Below are positions 1-9,241 of a stretch of 64,000 nucleotides of DNA, piece after piece. Source of the DNA: CAYVZZ01 sp964456185 (GTDB lineage: Bacteria; Pseudomonadota; Gammaproteobacteria; Pseudomonadales; Alcanivoracaceae); NCBI GenBank assembly GCA_964456185.1, contig CAYVZZ010000001.1:7800-71799 (forward strand), in the 5' to 3' direction. Position 1 is the first letter of the stretch, and each line of letters starts with the position of its first letter. A program made the position numbers and the translations under genes. Below the pieces are notes generated by a model. The model saw only the letters and a program-made list of their open reading frames with translations, was not told the origin of the DNA and made no database searches.

Positions 1-867
1 GTGTCAGAATGACGTTGTCGAATTTGCGCAGTGGCGAGACAAATTCTTCGCCCTTGCCTTTCGGCTCTTTCGGGAAAACGTCGATCGCTGCGCCAGCCAA
101 GTGCTCTTCTTCCAGCACTTGTGCCAAGGCGTCAATGTCGACCACTTTACCGCGCGCGTAGTTAATCAGGAAACCGCCTTTACGGATACGGCGCAGTTGC
201 GGCTCTTTAATCATCCACTGGGTATCCGGGGTATCCGGCACGTGCAGGGTGACGATGTCGACACTGCTGAGCAGCTCGTCCAGGCTATCGACTTGAGTGG
301 CGTTACCCATGGGCAGCTTGCGCTTGATGTCATAGAAAGACACATCCATGCCCATGCTTTCAGCCAACACGCTCACCTGCGCGCCGATATTGCCGTAGCC
401 GATGATGCCCAGCTTTTTGCCACGCACTTCGTGGCTACCAGCAGCACTCTTCAGCCAGTTACCGGCATGTGCGCCAGCGTTCTTGGCGGGAATGCCGCGA
501 TACAACATAACCGCTTCTGCAACCACCAACTCCGCGACGGAGCGCGTATTGGAGTAAGGTGCGTTGAACACGGGAATACCGCGTACCAAGGCGGCGTCCA
601 AGTCCACCTGGTGCCGATACAGAAACAGCCAACGCCGATGAGCTTTTCAGCGGCATCGAAGACTTCTTCGGTCAGCTGGGTGCGCGAGCGCAAGCCGACA
701 AAGTGGGCGTCTTTAATGCGTTCCTTAAGCTCTTCGTTGGGCAACGCGGTTTTTAGATAGTCGATGTTGGTGTAGCCGTTCGCTTTGAGGTTTTCCAAAG
801 CGGACTGGTGCACGCCTTCAAGCAACAAAAAACGGATCTTGTCCTTATCCAGAGATGTCTGCGGCAT
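1..867 (-). CDS. serA: D-3-phosphoglycerate dehydrogenase, 5' part, with a frameshift; 3' end outside window
   Basis: First enzyme of serine synthesis: it oxidises 3-phosphoglycerate to 3-phosphohydroxypyruvate with NAD. The N-terminus (MPQTSLDKDKIRFLLLEGVH) and the conserved GCFCIGT match the E. coli-type SerA closely. After GCFCIGT the frame is lost near 605-613. In the next frame the protein resumes at once with QVDLDAALVRGIPVFNAPYS and continues to the window edge through the NAD-binding GYGNIGAQ, LHVPDTPDTQ and AAIDVFPKEP. The expected join is GTNQVDLD, so four bases are missing; the ancestral text was probably ACCAACCA, a tandem 4-mer that lost one copy. Everything else is intact, so a sequencing error or a very recent mutation is likelier than an old pseudogene. 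The C-terminal ACT domain lies outside. It is divergent from the D-2-hydroxyglutarate dehydrogenase gene, its usual neighbour. Confidence 0.9.
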
Positions 868-975
868 GATAGTTTGGCCTGCTGGTCAGAAATGAAGGCG
901 CGTATGCTACCATATCCACCACTTTTACCGTAGTTGTTGCGGTTTTCTGTCTAACCAAACCTTGCTGATGACACC

Positions 976-2355
976 ATGACCACTGCTATTGACGCTTTTT
1001 CTGCCCTGCTGGGCGACCGCTGCCTAACCGATAACGATAGTTTGCAACGCTTTGGCGTTGACCGTACCCGCTTTTGGCAGGCCAAGCCTGCAGCCGTTTT
1101 GTTACCCACCACCACCGATGAGGTGGCGGCTATCGTGAAACTGGCCAATGAACATCAGGTGGCCCTGGTGCCATCTGGTGGTCGCACCGGCTTGTCGGGA
1201 GCCGCAGTCGCCAATAACGGCGAAGTGGTTGTCGCCTTCGACAAGATGAATCAGGTCGTCAATTTCGACGCCGCCAGCCGCAGCGTCACCATTGAGCCGG
1301 GCGTTATCACCCAGCAGTTGCAGGACTATGCCGAAGAACAGGGACTCTACTACCCGGTCAACTTTGCCTCGGCGGGTTCCAGTCAAATAGGCGGCAACCT
1401 GGGCACCAATGCCGGTGGCATCAAGGTGATTCACTATGGCATGACGCGCAACTGGGTATCGGGGCTGGAAGTGGTCACCGGTAAAGGCGAGGTTTTGCGC
1501 CTCAATAACGGCCTGATTAAAAACGCCACCGGCTATGATTTGCGTCATTTATTTATCGGTTCGGAAGGCACCCTGGGCTTTATAACTCAAGCCACTATCC
1601 AGCTGGCACGTCCACCGCAAAACCTGAATGTGCTGGTGCTGGGCGTCACCGATTTCGACGCCATCATGCAGGTGTTACAAACCTTCCAACAAAAGGTCGA
1701 CCTCACCGCTTTTGAATTCTTTAGCGACTTGGCCATGGGACACGTGTTGGAACACGGTGTACCGCGCCCGTTTGAAAGCCGCAGCCCCTTTTATTGCCTG
1801 CTGGAATTTGAACAAACCTCGGATGCCCTGGCCGAGACCGTCATGAGCCTGTTTGAGACCTGTGTGGAAAACGGCTGGGTGACCGACGGCGTCATCAGCC
1901 AATCGGAAACCCAGGCCAAGCAACTTTGGCGTTTGCGCGAGGACATCTCCGAAAGCATCTCCGGCTTCACACCGTATAAAAACGACATTTCTGTCACCGT
2001 TTCCCAAGTGCCTTCCTTGGTAAAAGCCGTCGATAAAGTCGTGCAAGACGCCTACCCGGATTTCGAGATTGTCTGGTTTGGCCACATTGGTGATGGCAAT
2101 CTGCACCTGAACATTTTGAAACCGGATGACTTGGATCGCGATGCCTTCTTTGCGCGCTGCAGCAAAGTCTCCAAATGGGTGTTCGAGCTGGTACAGCAAC
2201 ATAACGGCTCGATTTCGGCCGAACATGGCGTCGGCTTGTTGAAAAAGCCGTATCTGGAATATAGCCGCCCCGCTGCGGAAATCGCTTACATGAAAGCGGT
2301 GAAGCAGGTGTTCGACCCCAACGGCATCATGAACCCCGGCAAACTGTTTGATTAA
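976..2355 (+). CDS. d2hgdh: FAD-linked D-2-hydroxyglutarate dehydrogenase (GlcD/D2HGDH family)
   Basis: 459 residues of the FAD-binding type 4 / FAD-oxidase C-terminal family. The FAD domain covers about residues 35-215, with PSGGRTGLSG, GGNLGTNAGGIKVIHYG and GSEGTLGF. The C-terminal substrate domain carries the metal-site motifs FGHIGDGNLHLN (about 370) and SAEHGVGLLKK (about 415). The family oxidises D-2-hydroxy acids. The position next to serA points to D-2-hydroxyglutarate: in Pseudomonas, SerA makes this by reducing 2-oxoglutarate, and the dehydrogenase recycles it and so drives serine synthesis. Substrate is inferred from this known pairing; D-lactate or glycolate cannot be excluded from sequence alone. 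No strong ribosome site is visible before this ATG. The next gene starts 12 bases after the stop, so the two are probably co-transcribed. Confidence 0.85.
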   Translation: MTTAIDAFSALLGDRCLTDNDSLQRFGVDRTRFWQAKPAAVLLPTTTDEVAAIVKLANEHQVALVPSGGRTGLSGAAVANNGEVVVAFDKMNQVVNFDAASRSVTIEPGVITQQLQDYAEEQGLYYPVNFASAGSSQIGGNLGTNAGGIKVIHYGMTRNWVSGLEVVTGKGEVLRLNNGLIKNATGYDLRHLFIGSEGTLGFITQATIQLARPPQNLNVLVLGVTDFDAIMQVLQTFQQKVDLTAFEFFSDLAMGHVLEHGVPRPFESRSPFYCLLEFEQTSDALAETVMSLFETCVENGWVTDGVISQSETQAKQLWRLREDISESISGFTPYKNDISVTVSQVPSLVKAVDKVVQDAYPDFEIVWFGHIGDGNLHLNILKPDDLDRDAFFARCSKVSKWVFELVQQHNGSISAEHGVGLLKKPYLEYSRPAAEIAYMKAVKQVFDPNGIMNPGKLFD

Positions 2356-2367
2356 ACGAGGCGAATG

Positions 2368-3030
2368 ATGAGCTACCAACACCACTGGATCGACAACAGC
2401 CCGATTGATTTACCGGTTGGCAAGGCGGTGTGCGTGGGGCGCAACTATGCGGCCCATGCCAAGGAAATGGGGCATGATGCGCCCAAAGAGCCGCTGCTGT
2501 TCATGAAACCCGCTGACACCTTTTGTCGTCTCGAAGAACCCTTGCAGATTCCCCAAGGACAAGGTTCGGTGCATCACGAAATTGAAATGGTGGCGTTAAT
2601 TGGCGAGACATTGAAAAACGTCAGTGCCGATGACGCCCACCAAGGCGTATTTGCCTATGGCGTCGGGCTCGACCTCACCTTGCGCGACCTGCAAACCCAA
2701 CTGAAAAAAGCCGGTCATCCTTGGGAGCGCGCCAAGGCCTTTGATGGCGCAGCGCCCTTGTCGGGATTCATTGCCGCACGCGGCATTTCCACCCGCCAAA
2801 AGCTGTCGCTGGAATTATCGGTTAACGATGAAGTGCGTCAGCAATCTCACACCGGGCTGATGCTCTGGCCCACCTTCGAGTTGATTAGTTTTATTAGCCA
2901 GCATTTCACCTTGCAGCCGGGCGATGTGGTGTTTACGGGCACGCCTGCCGGTGTCGGCCCATTAGCAAGTGGCGACCAACTGCGGCTAAAACTGGGCAAC
3001 ATTCTCAACGTCACCACCTCGATTGCATGA
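2368..3030 (+). CDS. ycgM: fumarylacetoacetate hydrolase-fold protein, YcgM/FAHD1 type (oxaloacetate tautomerase/decarboxylase family)
   Basis: About 220 residues, the usual single-domain length. It begins like E. coli YcgM (YQHHW...), with the family signatures VCVGRNYAAHAKEMG, PLLFMKPADT and the metal-binding carboxylates of VHHEIEMVALIGE with GLDLTLRDLQ. TGTPAGVGPL near the end is also typical. Members act on oxaloacetate or acylpyruvates; bacterial and human relatives have been shown to tautomerise enol-oxaloacetate, which inhibits succinate dehydrogenase. The exact substrate here is inferred. Two adjacent ATGs exist at 2365 and 2368; the second has better spacing from ACGAGG. It overlaps the following yggU start by four bases (ATGA), so translation is likely coupled. 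Confidence 0.82.
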   Translation: MSYQHHWIDNSPIDLPVGKAVCVGRNYAAHAKEMGHDAPKEPLLFMKPADTFCRLEEPLQIPQGQGSVHHEIEMVALIGETLKNVSADDAHQGVFAYGVGLDLTLRDLQTQLKKAGHPWERAKAFDGAAPLSGFIAARGISTRQKLSLELSVNDEVRQQSHTGLMLWPTFELISFISQHFTLQPGDVVFTGTPAGVGPLASGDQLRLKLGNILNVTTSIA

Positions 3031-3254
3031 GTCAAAAGCTCTCGGTTAAAGTCAAAATCCGCGCCAAAAGAGCCCGGCTGGAAAAGCAGGAAGATGGCAG
3101 CTGGCTGGCGCACCTCAGTGCCCCGCCGGTGGATGGCAAAGCCAATCAACAATTAATTACCTTAGTTGCCAAAGAATTCGCCTGTCACAAAAAGGCCATC
3201 CACATCAAATCCGGTGCTGGAAGTCGTCACAAATTATTGCTTATCAGAGACTAG
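3027..3254 (+). CDS. yggU: YggU-family protein (DUF167)
   Basis: 75 residues, a complete small DUF167 domain. The family pattern is visible: hydrophobic LSVKVKI start, then APPVDGKANQQLI and KSGAGSRHKLLLI. No biochemical function is established for the family. In many proteobacteria it sits beside yggT/yggS; here it is instead translationally coupled (ATGA overlap) to the ycgM-like gene. Its last 21 bases overlap the convergent 3' end of opgH (stop at 3234-3236), so transcripts of the two operons meet inside coding sequence and no terminator hairpin is seen between them. Confidence 0.85.
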   Translation: MSQKLSVKVKIRAKRARLEKQEDGSWLAHLSAPPVDGKANQQLITLVAKEFACHKKAIHIKSGAGSRHKLLLIRD

Positions 3255-5302
3255 AGGGATCTCTAGGCACAATTGCTGCAATGCGCCTTTATCATCCAAT
3301 AAACAGCGCTGCTCCGCTTGTGTTAACGCATTCACCCCACCCTCTTTTGCGCGCTGCAACGCTTCCGCCGACAAGCGGCCAGTGTGATAGGCAAACGACA
3401 ACACAAAGGGCCAGTTTCCCGGCTGCTCGATGCAGCGAGACAGACTCATGGCGGTAGGCGATTGCTGAGCCATTAACTGTTGCCAATCGTCCACCACGTT
3501 TGGCGGCAACACCTCGGCGGGCGTCGCAAACCAACCTGCCCAAGCTTGACGACTGCTGATCACGGCCACCAGTGGCGCCACCACCAGGGGCAAAGCAATG
3601 GGCAACGACCAGTAAAAATATAAGGGCTTGAGCCACCAAGCGAATACCGCCCAGCCACCACCAATCAACATGCCCATGCCATGCATTAGCAAAGCGCGCC
3701 CCCAGCCAATGCTGCCACTTCGATGCTGACCGGCCCAAGAGAATTCAAAACCCAATAAAGCTTCCAACACATAACGGCTATGCGCCAACATTCTAACCGG
3801 CGCTAACAACACAGACGNNNNNNNNNNGTAGCACTGGCGAACAATTGCCCAAGACCACCAAACGACCGCCGTCGCCTGCGCCGACAAGCGGCATCCATAA
3901 ATGCCAGCCACTTGGGCACAAACAGCACAAACGCGGTGCTAACGGCCAAACCGATAGCCCAATCGGGGTGCCATTCTGGCCAGCGCGGAAACAACTGATG
4001 GCCTTGCGGAAAATAGTCGATGGGGAAGAGCGTAAATTGCGCCACTTCCCAGCCGGCAAAAATTAAAAATACCAGCCACAGTGGGGCGGCAGCATAGGCC
4101 ACGATGCCATTGAGAAAGATCAACCGCTGCGGGATACCCAGCCCCTTTTCCCGCAACATAATCGGTAAATGCTGCAGATTGCCACGCGCCCATCGTCGAT
4201 CACGGGCTAATTCGTCCACCAAACTGGGAGGCGACTGCTCATAGCTGCCATCCAGTTCGGCCTCTAGCCAAACTTCATAGCCGCCACGTCGCATGTAGGT
4301 AGCTTCCACAAAATCATGGCTGAGAATCGGCCCGCGGAACAACCCAACCCCGCGCAAACTGGGCAGCGCACAATGCTGCATAAACGCCTCGGTTCGAATA
4401 ATGGCGTTGTGCCCCCAATAGGCTCCATCACCCAACTGCAAGGCGGCCAAACCGGTACTAAACAGAGGACCATATAAATGATTGGCAAACTGCTGAATGC
4501 GCGCAAACCAAGAACCGGCGGCGACGATAGCAGGGGAGGCCTGAATGATGCCGACCCGCCCATTAGCGTCCATCAAACGCACCATATTAGCGAGGCTGGA
4601 GGCCGCCATCATACTATCAGCATCTAGCACCACAAAGTAACGGTAATTGGCTCCCCAACGGCGCAAAAAGTCGGCCACATTGCCGCTTTTGTGTCGCAAA
4701 TTAACGCGCCGCCGACGATAAAACAGCCGCCCTTCCGCGCCCAGCTTGTCACGCCAGCGAACAAAGGCAGCTTGCTCACTGACACGCACTTGCTCATCGC
4801 GGCTATCCGACAGCACATAAAAATCGAACTGTTCCAACAACCCCTGCCGTTCGATATCGCGATAGGTGGCTGCCAGCCCCGCCAAACAAACTTCCGCGTC
4901 TTCATGATAAATCGGCATAATCAACGCCGTGCGATGCGGCATTGGTGCGTCTTTGTCCAAACGACGTGTCAAGCGGTGTGGATCACCGCCACGCAATCGA
5001 TAATAAAATCCGAACAGCGCCAGCCAAGCCCCAACACTGACCCACGCAAAATTTAACGCAAAAGCCGCTACCACGGCTTTTTCCAGCCAAGTACTGGCGT
5101 GGTAAGGCAAGACGTAGATCATAAAATAGGTGGCCACCAATGTTTGGGTAGCAACCAACATCAAAAACAAGCTGCGCCGCCACCTGGCCGCCCAACGCCA
5201 GCTTGGCCGTGGGCGTTTTTCCTGCCGATGCCGCCGTCGATAGGGCAAGGATCGCCGCACCAATGGCGGCATCATCACGGCGCTGCGCTCATCGTTTTGC
5301 AT
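3234..5302 (-). CDS. opgH: glucans biosynthesis glucosyltransferase OpgH (interrupted by an assembly gap)
   Basis: Inner-membrane family 2 glycosyltransferase that polymerises UDP-glucose into the beta-1,2 backbone of osmoregulated periplasmic glucans. Visible parts: two N-terminal membrane segments (SLFLMLVATQTLVATYFMIY and one following), the catalytic DADSMM, the acceptor-side HDFVEATYMRRGGYEVW, the RDRRWARGNLQH motif, then several membrane segments. The ten-N gap at 3818-3827 separates ...LGQLFASA from SVLLAPVRML, which are close neighbours in the family. With ten bases the frames do not join; the true missing length must be 2 modulo 3, perhaps about 20 bases. The N-terminus is shorter than that of E. 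coli OpgH (847 residues; here about 690). The start overlaps the opgG stop by 14 bases. Confidence 0.92.
3818..3827. other. assembly gap (10 N) inside opgH
   Basis: A run of exactly ten N. Coding frames on either side agree with OpgH only if the true length is 2 modulo 3, so ten is a placeholder, not a measured size. The flanks share no overlap beyond one base, so sequence is really missing here. Confidence 0.97.
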
Positions 5303-6848
5303 GCGTAAACCGATTATCGGCGGGCAATGTGTAGCTCCAGGTTTCAGATAAGGTGCTCTGCCCCGATTTCAGGTAAGCACGCAGCATGGTCGATTGGCCT
5401 TTGGCCGGTTTCGCCAAAATCGACAGCCGCCACACCTTGGCTACCGGAAGCCAGCGCACCGTCTGGTGTAGCACTTGGGTGTCGTCCAATCCGGTGACCA
5501 CCGCTTGAACCGGTGTGTCGGACGAGATCTCTGCCACATCGCCCGAGGCCAAATCATTAGGGGCAAAATCAACTTGTATACGATAACTACCGGCATCCGG
5601 CTCTACCGCGGTGGCGCTGGCTCCCATGCCGACGTAGGTAGCCACCACCCGTGCCATAGGGTTACGGCTGATTGTTGGGTCACCAAAATACAGGGTGTAA
5701 TGCAGGTTATAGGTGTCTCCGGCTTCCGCCTTGTCTGACGGGCTCCAAAACGCCACGATATTGTCGTTGGTTTCCGCATTGGTAGGAATCTCGGTGAGCA
5801 CCACATGGCCTTTGCCCCAATCACCATGTGGCACCACCCAGGCACTGGGACGGTTGTCATAACGTGCTTCTGCATCCTCATAAGCGGAAAACGATTGCTC
5901 GCGTTGCAGCAAGCCAAACCCTTTTGGGGAATTGGTGACAAAATAATTCATTTGCAGTGTTGGCGGGTTGATCAGCGGCCGCCATAACCACTCACTCGTT
6001 CCCGAATGAATCAGCAAACCATCCGAATCATGCACCTGTGGTCGCCATTTGGCCACCGGCCGGGGCGTGTTGGCACCATAGAAAAACATGCTTGTTAAAG
6101 GAGCCAATCCTAATAACTCGATAGACTGACGCACAAATAATCGCGCATGCACTTCGATGCGCAAGGGCGCGCCAGGGAACACCACAAACTGATAAGCACC
6201 AGTCAGGCTAGGCCCATCCAAGAGCGCATAAAATTTAATGGCATGGGCATCCGGGCTGGGGCGCACCAACCAAAACTCGGTAAAGTTGGGAAATTCTTCA
6301 CCCGACGCCAGTCCGGTATCAATGGCAATCCCCCGGGCGGACAAACCGAAATTTTCACCGCGCGCTACCCCACGAAAATAGCTGGCGCCCGCAAACGACA
6401 AAAACTGATTTTGGGCATCCGGTTGATTCAATGGGTAGGTCAAACGAAAGCCGGCATACCCCAAGTCATCGGGCACCTTTTCGGCAAACCCGGACGGCCA
6501 GGAAAACCATTCTTTATGAAAATCGACACGGTGCGCACCGGCTGCATCGACCACATTAATCTGTACCGGGTAGCGAAAGAACTTACCGGGTGCCGTGAGC
6601 ATCACTTGGAAATTACCCTGGCTTTGATGCCAAAGCATATTGACCGGATCAAAACGAATTTGACGAAAGTCGTCATAGGATAAATTAAGCAAGCTGGCCG
6701 GCACTTCATCGGGCGCTTTGTAGGGCGCTTGGGCAAGCTGACGCGCCTGCTGCACCACCTGCTTCATGCCAAACTCGGCAAATGCCATTTGGGTGCTGCC
6801 CATCAAAACAAGACCACACACTGCGACCAGTAAACCGCCTTTCTTCAT
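5289..6848 (-). CDS. opgG: glucan biosynthesis protein G (periplasmic)
   Basis: 519 residues, close to E. coli MdoG (511). It starts with a clear Sec signal peptide: MKKGG, then LLVAVCGLVLMGSTQMAFA with cleavage after AFA. The mature protein follows the MdoG pattern: SYDDFRQIRFDP, LWHQSQGNFQVMLTAPGKFF, GASYFRG..GENFGLSARGIA, RPLINPPTLQMNYF and GYGLLQRE-like GFGLLQREQSF. It acts in the periplasm on the glucan backbone made by OpgH; it is thought to form or shape the beta-1,6 branching. It is the first gene of an opgGH operon; opgH starts inside its last codons. The 99 bases upstream (6849-6947), between it and the AraC gene on the same strand, must hold its promoter if it is not read from araC. 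Confidence 0.94.
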   Translation of the reverse strand: MKKGGLLVAVCGLVLMGSTQMAFAEFGMKQVVQQARQLAQAPYKAPDEVPASLLNLSYDDFRQIRFDPVNMLWHQSQGNFQVMLTAPGKFFRYPVQINVVDAAGAHRVDFHKEWFSWPSGFAEKVPDDLGYAGFRLTYPLNQPDAQNQFLSFAGASYFRGVARGENFGLSARGIAIDTGLASGEEFPNFTEFWLVRPSPDAHAIKFYALLDGPSLTGAYQFVVFPGAPLRIEVHARLFVRQSIELLGLAPLTSMFFYGANTPRPVAKWRPQVHDSDGLLIHSGTSEWLWRPLINPPTLQMNYFVTNSPKGFGLLQREQSFSAYEDAEARYDNRPSAWVVPHGDWGKGHVVLTEIPTNAETNDNIVAFWSPSDKAEAGDTYNLHYTLYFGDPTISRNPMARVVATYVGMGASATAVEPDAGSYRIQVDFAPNDLASGDVAEISSDTPVQAVVTGLDDTQVLHQTVRWLPVAKVWRLSILAKPAKGQSTMLRAYLKSGQSTLSETWSYTLPADNRFTHAKR

Positions 6849-6947
6849 AGCTTCTACCCTCTTATTCCACTGGCCATAGGACTGACGCTCAGCAGAGGTT
6901 GTTCCAAAATGCGCTGCTATGCTTTGTAACTCTTTCTAATTTGTGAT

Positions 6948-7973
6948 CTAGTTCGGCTTTTCTGCAAGATACTCCGACGGCGTTTGCCCCGTCCACTTGC
7001 GAAACGCCCGACTGAAATTAGACGGGTCGGCATAGCCCAATAGCCACGCCACCTGCTGCACCGTATGCCGACTGGCAAAGTAGCGTATCGCACGCATATG
7101 GCGCACATCATCCAACACTGTCCGATAGGACGTATGCGCGGCATCCAAGCGGCGGCGCAGGGTGCGCTCTGTCATGTGGAATTGTGCTGCCAGCTGTTTC
7201 AAGGTGGGCATATCCACTTCGGCCTGCATGAGCTGTTGACGCACGCGTGCTTCCATATCCTGATCGGCTTCCAGGCGTTGCAATTCCTCTTCGCATTTGG
7301 CGGCCGCTTGGGCGCGTGACGCCTCATCGGCCAACGGAAAAGCGCGCATCAGCAATCCATGGGGGATGCGCCAACTCAATAGCGTGCTATTAAAATGTAC
7401 CGGCATGCCCAGCAAGCGGGTATAGCTTTGGTGATAAGCCGGCTGCGGATAAGGCAAATGCAAGTGGCATTTGTCTACCGCATCGCCAAGGATAAAACGC
7501 ATGACATTGACCACTGCACCAACAATAACGTCCAAATACACCACGCGAATGTCGCCCAGTGCCATCATTTCATGAAACAGTAAGTTGCCCTCTTTCTCAT
7601 CTTGCTCAAAGGTGGGTGCCAGCAAGCGCGTGCGCGTGCAAAAATAACGCTGCAACAAACTCATGGCCTCCGCCAGATTGGCACTACTCATGACCGCATA
7701 GCCCAGCAGCCCATGGGCGGTAAGCGCCAGCTTTTTGCCCAAGTGCAGCCCCAGCGCCTGATCCCCGCTTAATGCCTGCCCTGCCAACATCACGGCTCGA
7801 AATTGCTCGAAGCGCAGCCGCGCCTTGTCGGCAAACACCTGTTCATGGGTTAAACCGGCTTTTTTCAACAGTCGTGCCGTATCAATACCTGATGCTGCCA
7901 TTAACTCCACCAGATTACGGACATAGTTAACCGGCATGGGAGAGCGGCGATAAAGCGATGATTCCGCGGTCAT
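6948..7973 (-). CDS. AraC-family transcriptional regulator with arabinose-binding-type N-domain
   Basis: 341 residues from the ATG at 7973, which has AGAGG seven bases upstream; a TTG eight codons earlier is open but lacks a ribosome site. The N-terminal two thirds are the 'Arabinose_bd' type seen in OruR/VirS-like regulators (LMAASGIDTARLLKKAGL at the start, LGLHLGKKLALTAHGLLGYA). The C-terminal 80 residues carry the two helix-turn-helix units, MTERTLRRRLDAAHTSYR and VQQVAWLLGYADPSNFSRAF. It is divergent from the fatty acid desaturase gene with about 145 bases between them. This arrangement suggests that it controls the desaturase in response to a lipid-like ligand; that target is inferred only from position. 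It could also read through into opgGH. Confidence 0.85.
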   Translation of the reverse strand: MTAESSLYRRSPMPVNYVRNLVELMAASGIDTARLLKKAGLTHEQVFADKARLRFEQFRAVMLAGQALSGDQALGLHLGKKLALTAHGLLGYAVMSSANLAEAMSLLQRYFCTRTRLLAPTFEQDEKEGNLLFHEMMALGDIRVVYLDVIVGAVVNVMRFILGDAVDKCHLHLPYPQPAYHQSYTRLLGMPVHFNSTLLSWRIPHGLLMRAFPLADEASRAQAAAKCEEELQRLEADQDMEARVRQQLMQAEVDMPTLKQLAAQFHMTERTLRRRLDAAHTSYRTVLDDVRHMRAIRYFASRHTVQQVAWLLGYADPSNFSRAFRKWTGQTPSEYLAEKPN

Positions 7974-8117
7974 GATGTGGCCTCTAACAGTACACAATAT
8001 CTGTCAGCTTAACGCATTTTAACCTGTCCGAAAATGACTAGTTTACGTCTGTACTCGCTCTGCCCTTGTCAGCCCTCACATCGCACAATAGCCACCACTT
8101 GATCATAGGAGTCACTC

Positions 8118-9179
8118 ATGCCTTCCACAGAGTACAGTCGCGAGTTTGGTGCCGATGATGCCCGTGCCATCCGCAATGCCATCAAACAGGATTTGGGCCG
8201 CGGCATCTTAAAAGCCCGCAGCTGGCGAGTTATTTGGTTTCTGCCCATGACAGCCGTTATCGTGGGCGGCATTGCTACCATTTTGCTGGCTAGTCTGCCC
8301 TGGTGGGGTAATTTGCTGTTGGCTATTCTTGTCGGCAACACCTTGGCCAGTCAGGCACTGTTAGCACACGAGGTATTGCATGGCGCGCTCGGCATGAGCA
8401 AGCGCATGCAATGGTTCTTCGGCTGGATTGGTTTTGGGCCCTTCTTAATGCCGCCGAAGTTTTGGCAGTGCTGGCACAATGTGGCACATCATGCCCACAC
8501 CAACCTGGGCGACAAAGATCCAGACAATTTCGGCACCCTGTATCGCTATAAGAAATACCCCAAACTGGCGCGTTTCACCAAACTCGCCCCCGGCTCAGGT
8601 AGCTGGTACAGCTATTTATTCTTAAGCTATTCGTTCATTTTTCACGGGCAACTGGTGCTGTGGTTACAAGCCAAGCGCCGTGACGAATTCAAACGGCTAA
8701 ATCGTCGGCGTGCGATTATTGGTGCCATGACCTGCCTGGCGCTTTGGATTGCACTGGCCGTGGCGTCCGGTTGGCTGGCCGTCTTTACCGTGCTGATTCC
8801 GCTAATGGTGGCAAACTCCATCGGTCAGGGCTACATCCTCACCAACCACATGCTCCGCCCGCAAATGGATAACAACCATCCGGTGGACAACTCCATGAGC
8901 CTGAAAACCTGGTGGTGGCTCGACCGCCTGCATTTCCGCTTTAGTCACCATGTGGAGCATCACATGTTCCCCAAAATGGGCTCCGACCAAGCGCCCAAAG
9001 TACGTGAGTGGTTACTTCGCGAGATGCCCAATCGTTATGCCTGTCCCAGTCACGCTAAAGCCTTGAGGTTGCTCTATGCCACGCCACGGGTTTATGAGGA
9101 CGCTCAAACCCTGGTGGATCCTTATGATGACTCACGTCGGGTGGATGTCATGGCAATGCAACCAGAGTTGCGGTACTAG
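8118..9179 (+). CDS. membrane fatty acid desaturase (acyl-lipid or acyl-CoA type)
   Basis: 353 residues with the three histidine boxes of the di-iron membrane desaturases: HEVLH (about 90), HNVAHHAH (about 120) and HHVEHH near 280 (in FSHHVEHHMFPKMG). Two pairs of membrane segments frame them (WRVIWFLPMTAVIVGGIATI and NLLLAILVGNTLASQALLAH early; GAMTCLALWIALAVASGWLA and the following one later). It would introduce a double bond into membrane-lipid acyl chains using oxygen and an electron donor. AGGAG lies seven bases before the ATG. It stands alone between the divergent AraC gene and the convergent his operon, with a hairpin shortly after its stop. Position specificity of the double bond cannot be read from the sequence. 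Confidence 0.88.
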   Translation: MPSTEYSREFGADDARAIRNAIKQDLGRGILKARSWRVIWFLPMTAVIVGGIATILLASLPWWGNLLLAILVGNTLASQALLAHEVLHGALGMSKRMQWFFGWIGFGPFLMPPKFWQCWHNVAHHAHTNLGDKDPDNFGTLYRYKKYPKLARFTKLAPGSGSWYSYLFLSYSFIFHGQLVLWLQAKRRDEFKRLNRRRAIIGAMTCLALWIALAVASGWLAVFTVLIPLMVANSIGQGYILTNHMLRPQMDNNHPVDNSMSLKTWWWLDRLHFRFSHHVEHHMFPKMGSDQAPKVREWLLREMPNRYACPSHAKALRLLYATPRVYEDAQTLVDPYDDSRRVDVMAMQPELRY

Positions 9180-9198
9180 GTGACGAATTTTTAACATG

Positions 9199-9223
9199 GC
9201 GCCTGATTCGATAGGTCAGGCGC
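9199..9223. terminator. hairpin between convergent desaturase and hisF genes
   Basis: GCGCCTGA (9199-9206) pairs perfectly with TCAGGCGC (9216-9223) around a nine-base loop. It lies 20 bases after the desaturase stop and 18 bases beyond the hisF stop. No good T tract follows on either strand, so it may be a weak bidirectional terminator or only an RNA 3'-end stabiliser. Confidence 0.5.
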
Positions 9224-9241
9224 TATATTATGACCTAGACA

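Noticed and set aside
101..760. 219-codon open frame on the plus strand at the left edge
   Set aside because: It is the antisense of serA, whose protein sequence is conserved on the other strand in two frames joined by a 4-base loss.
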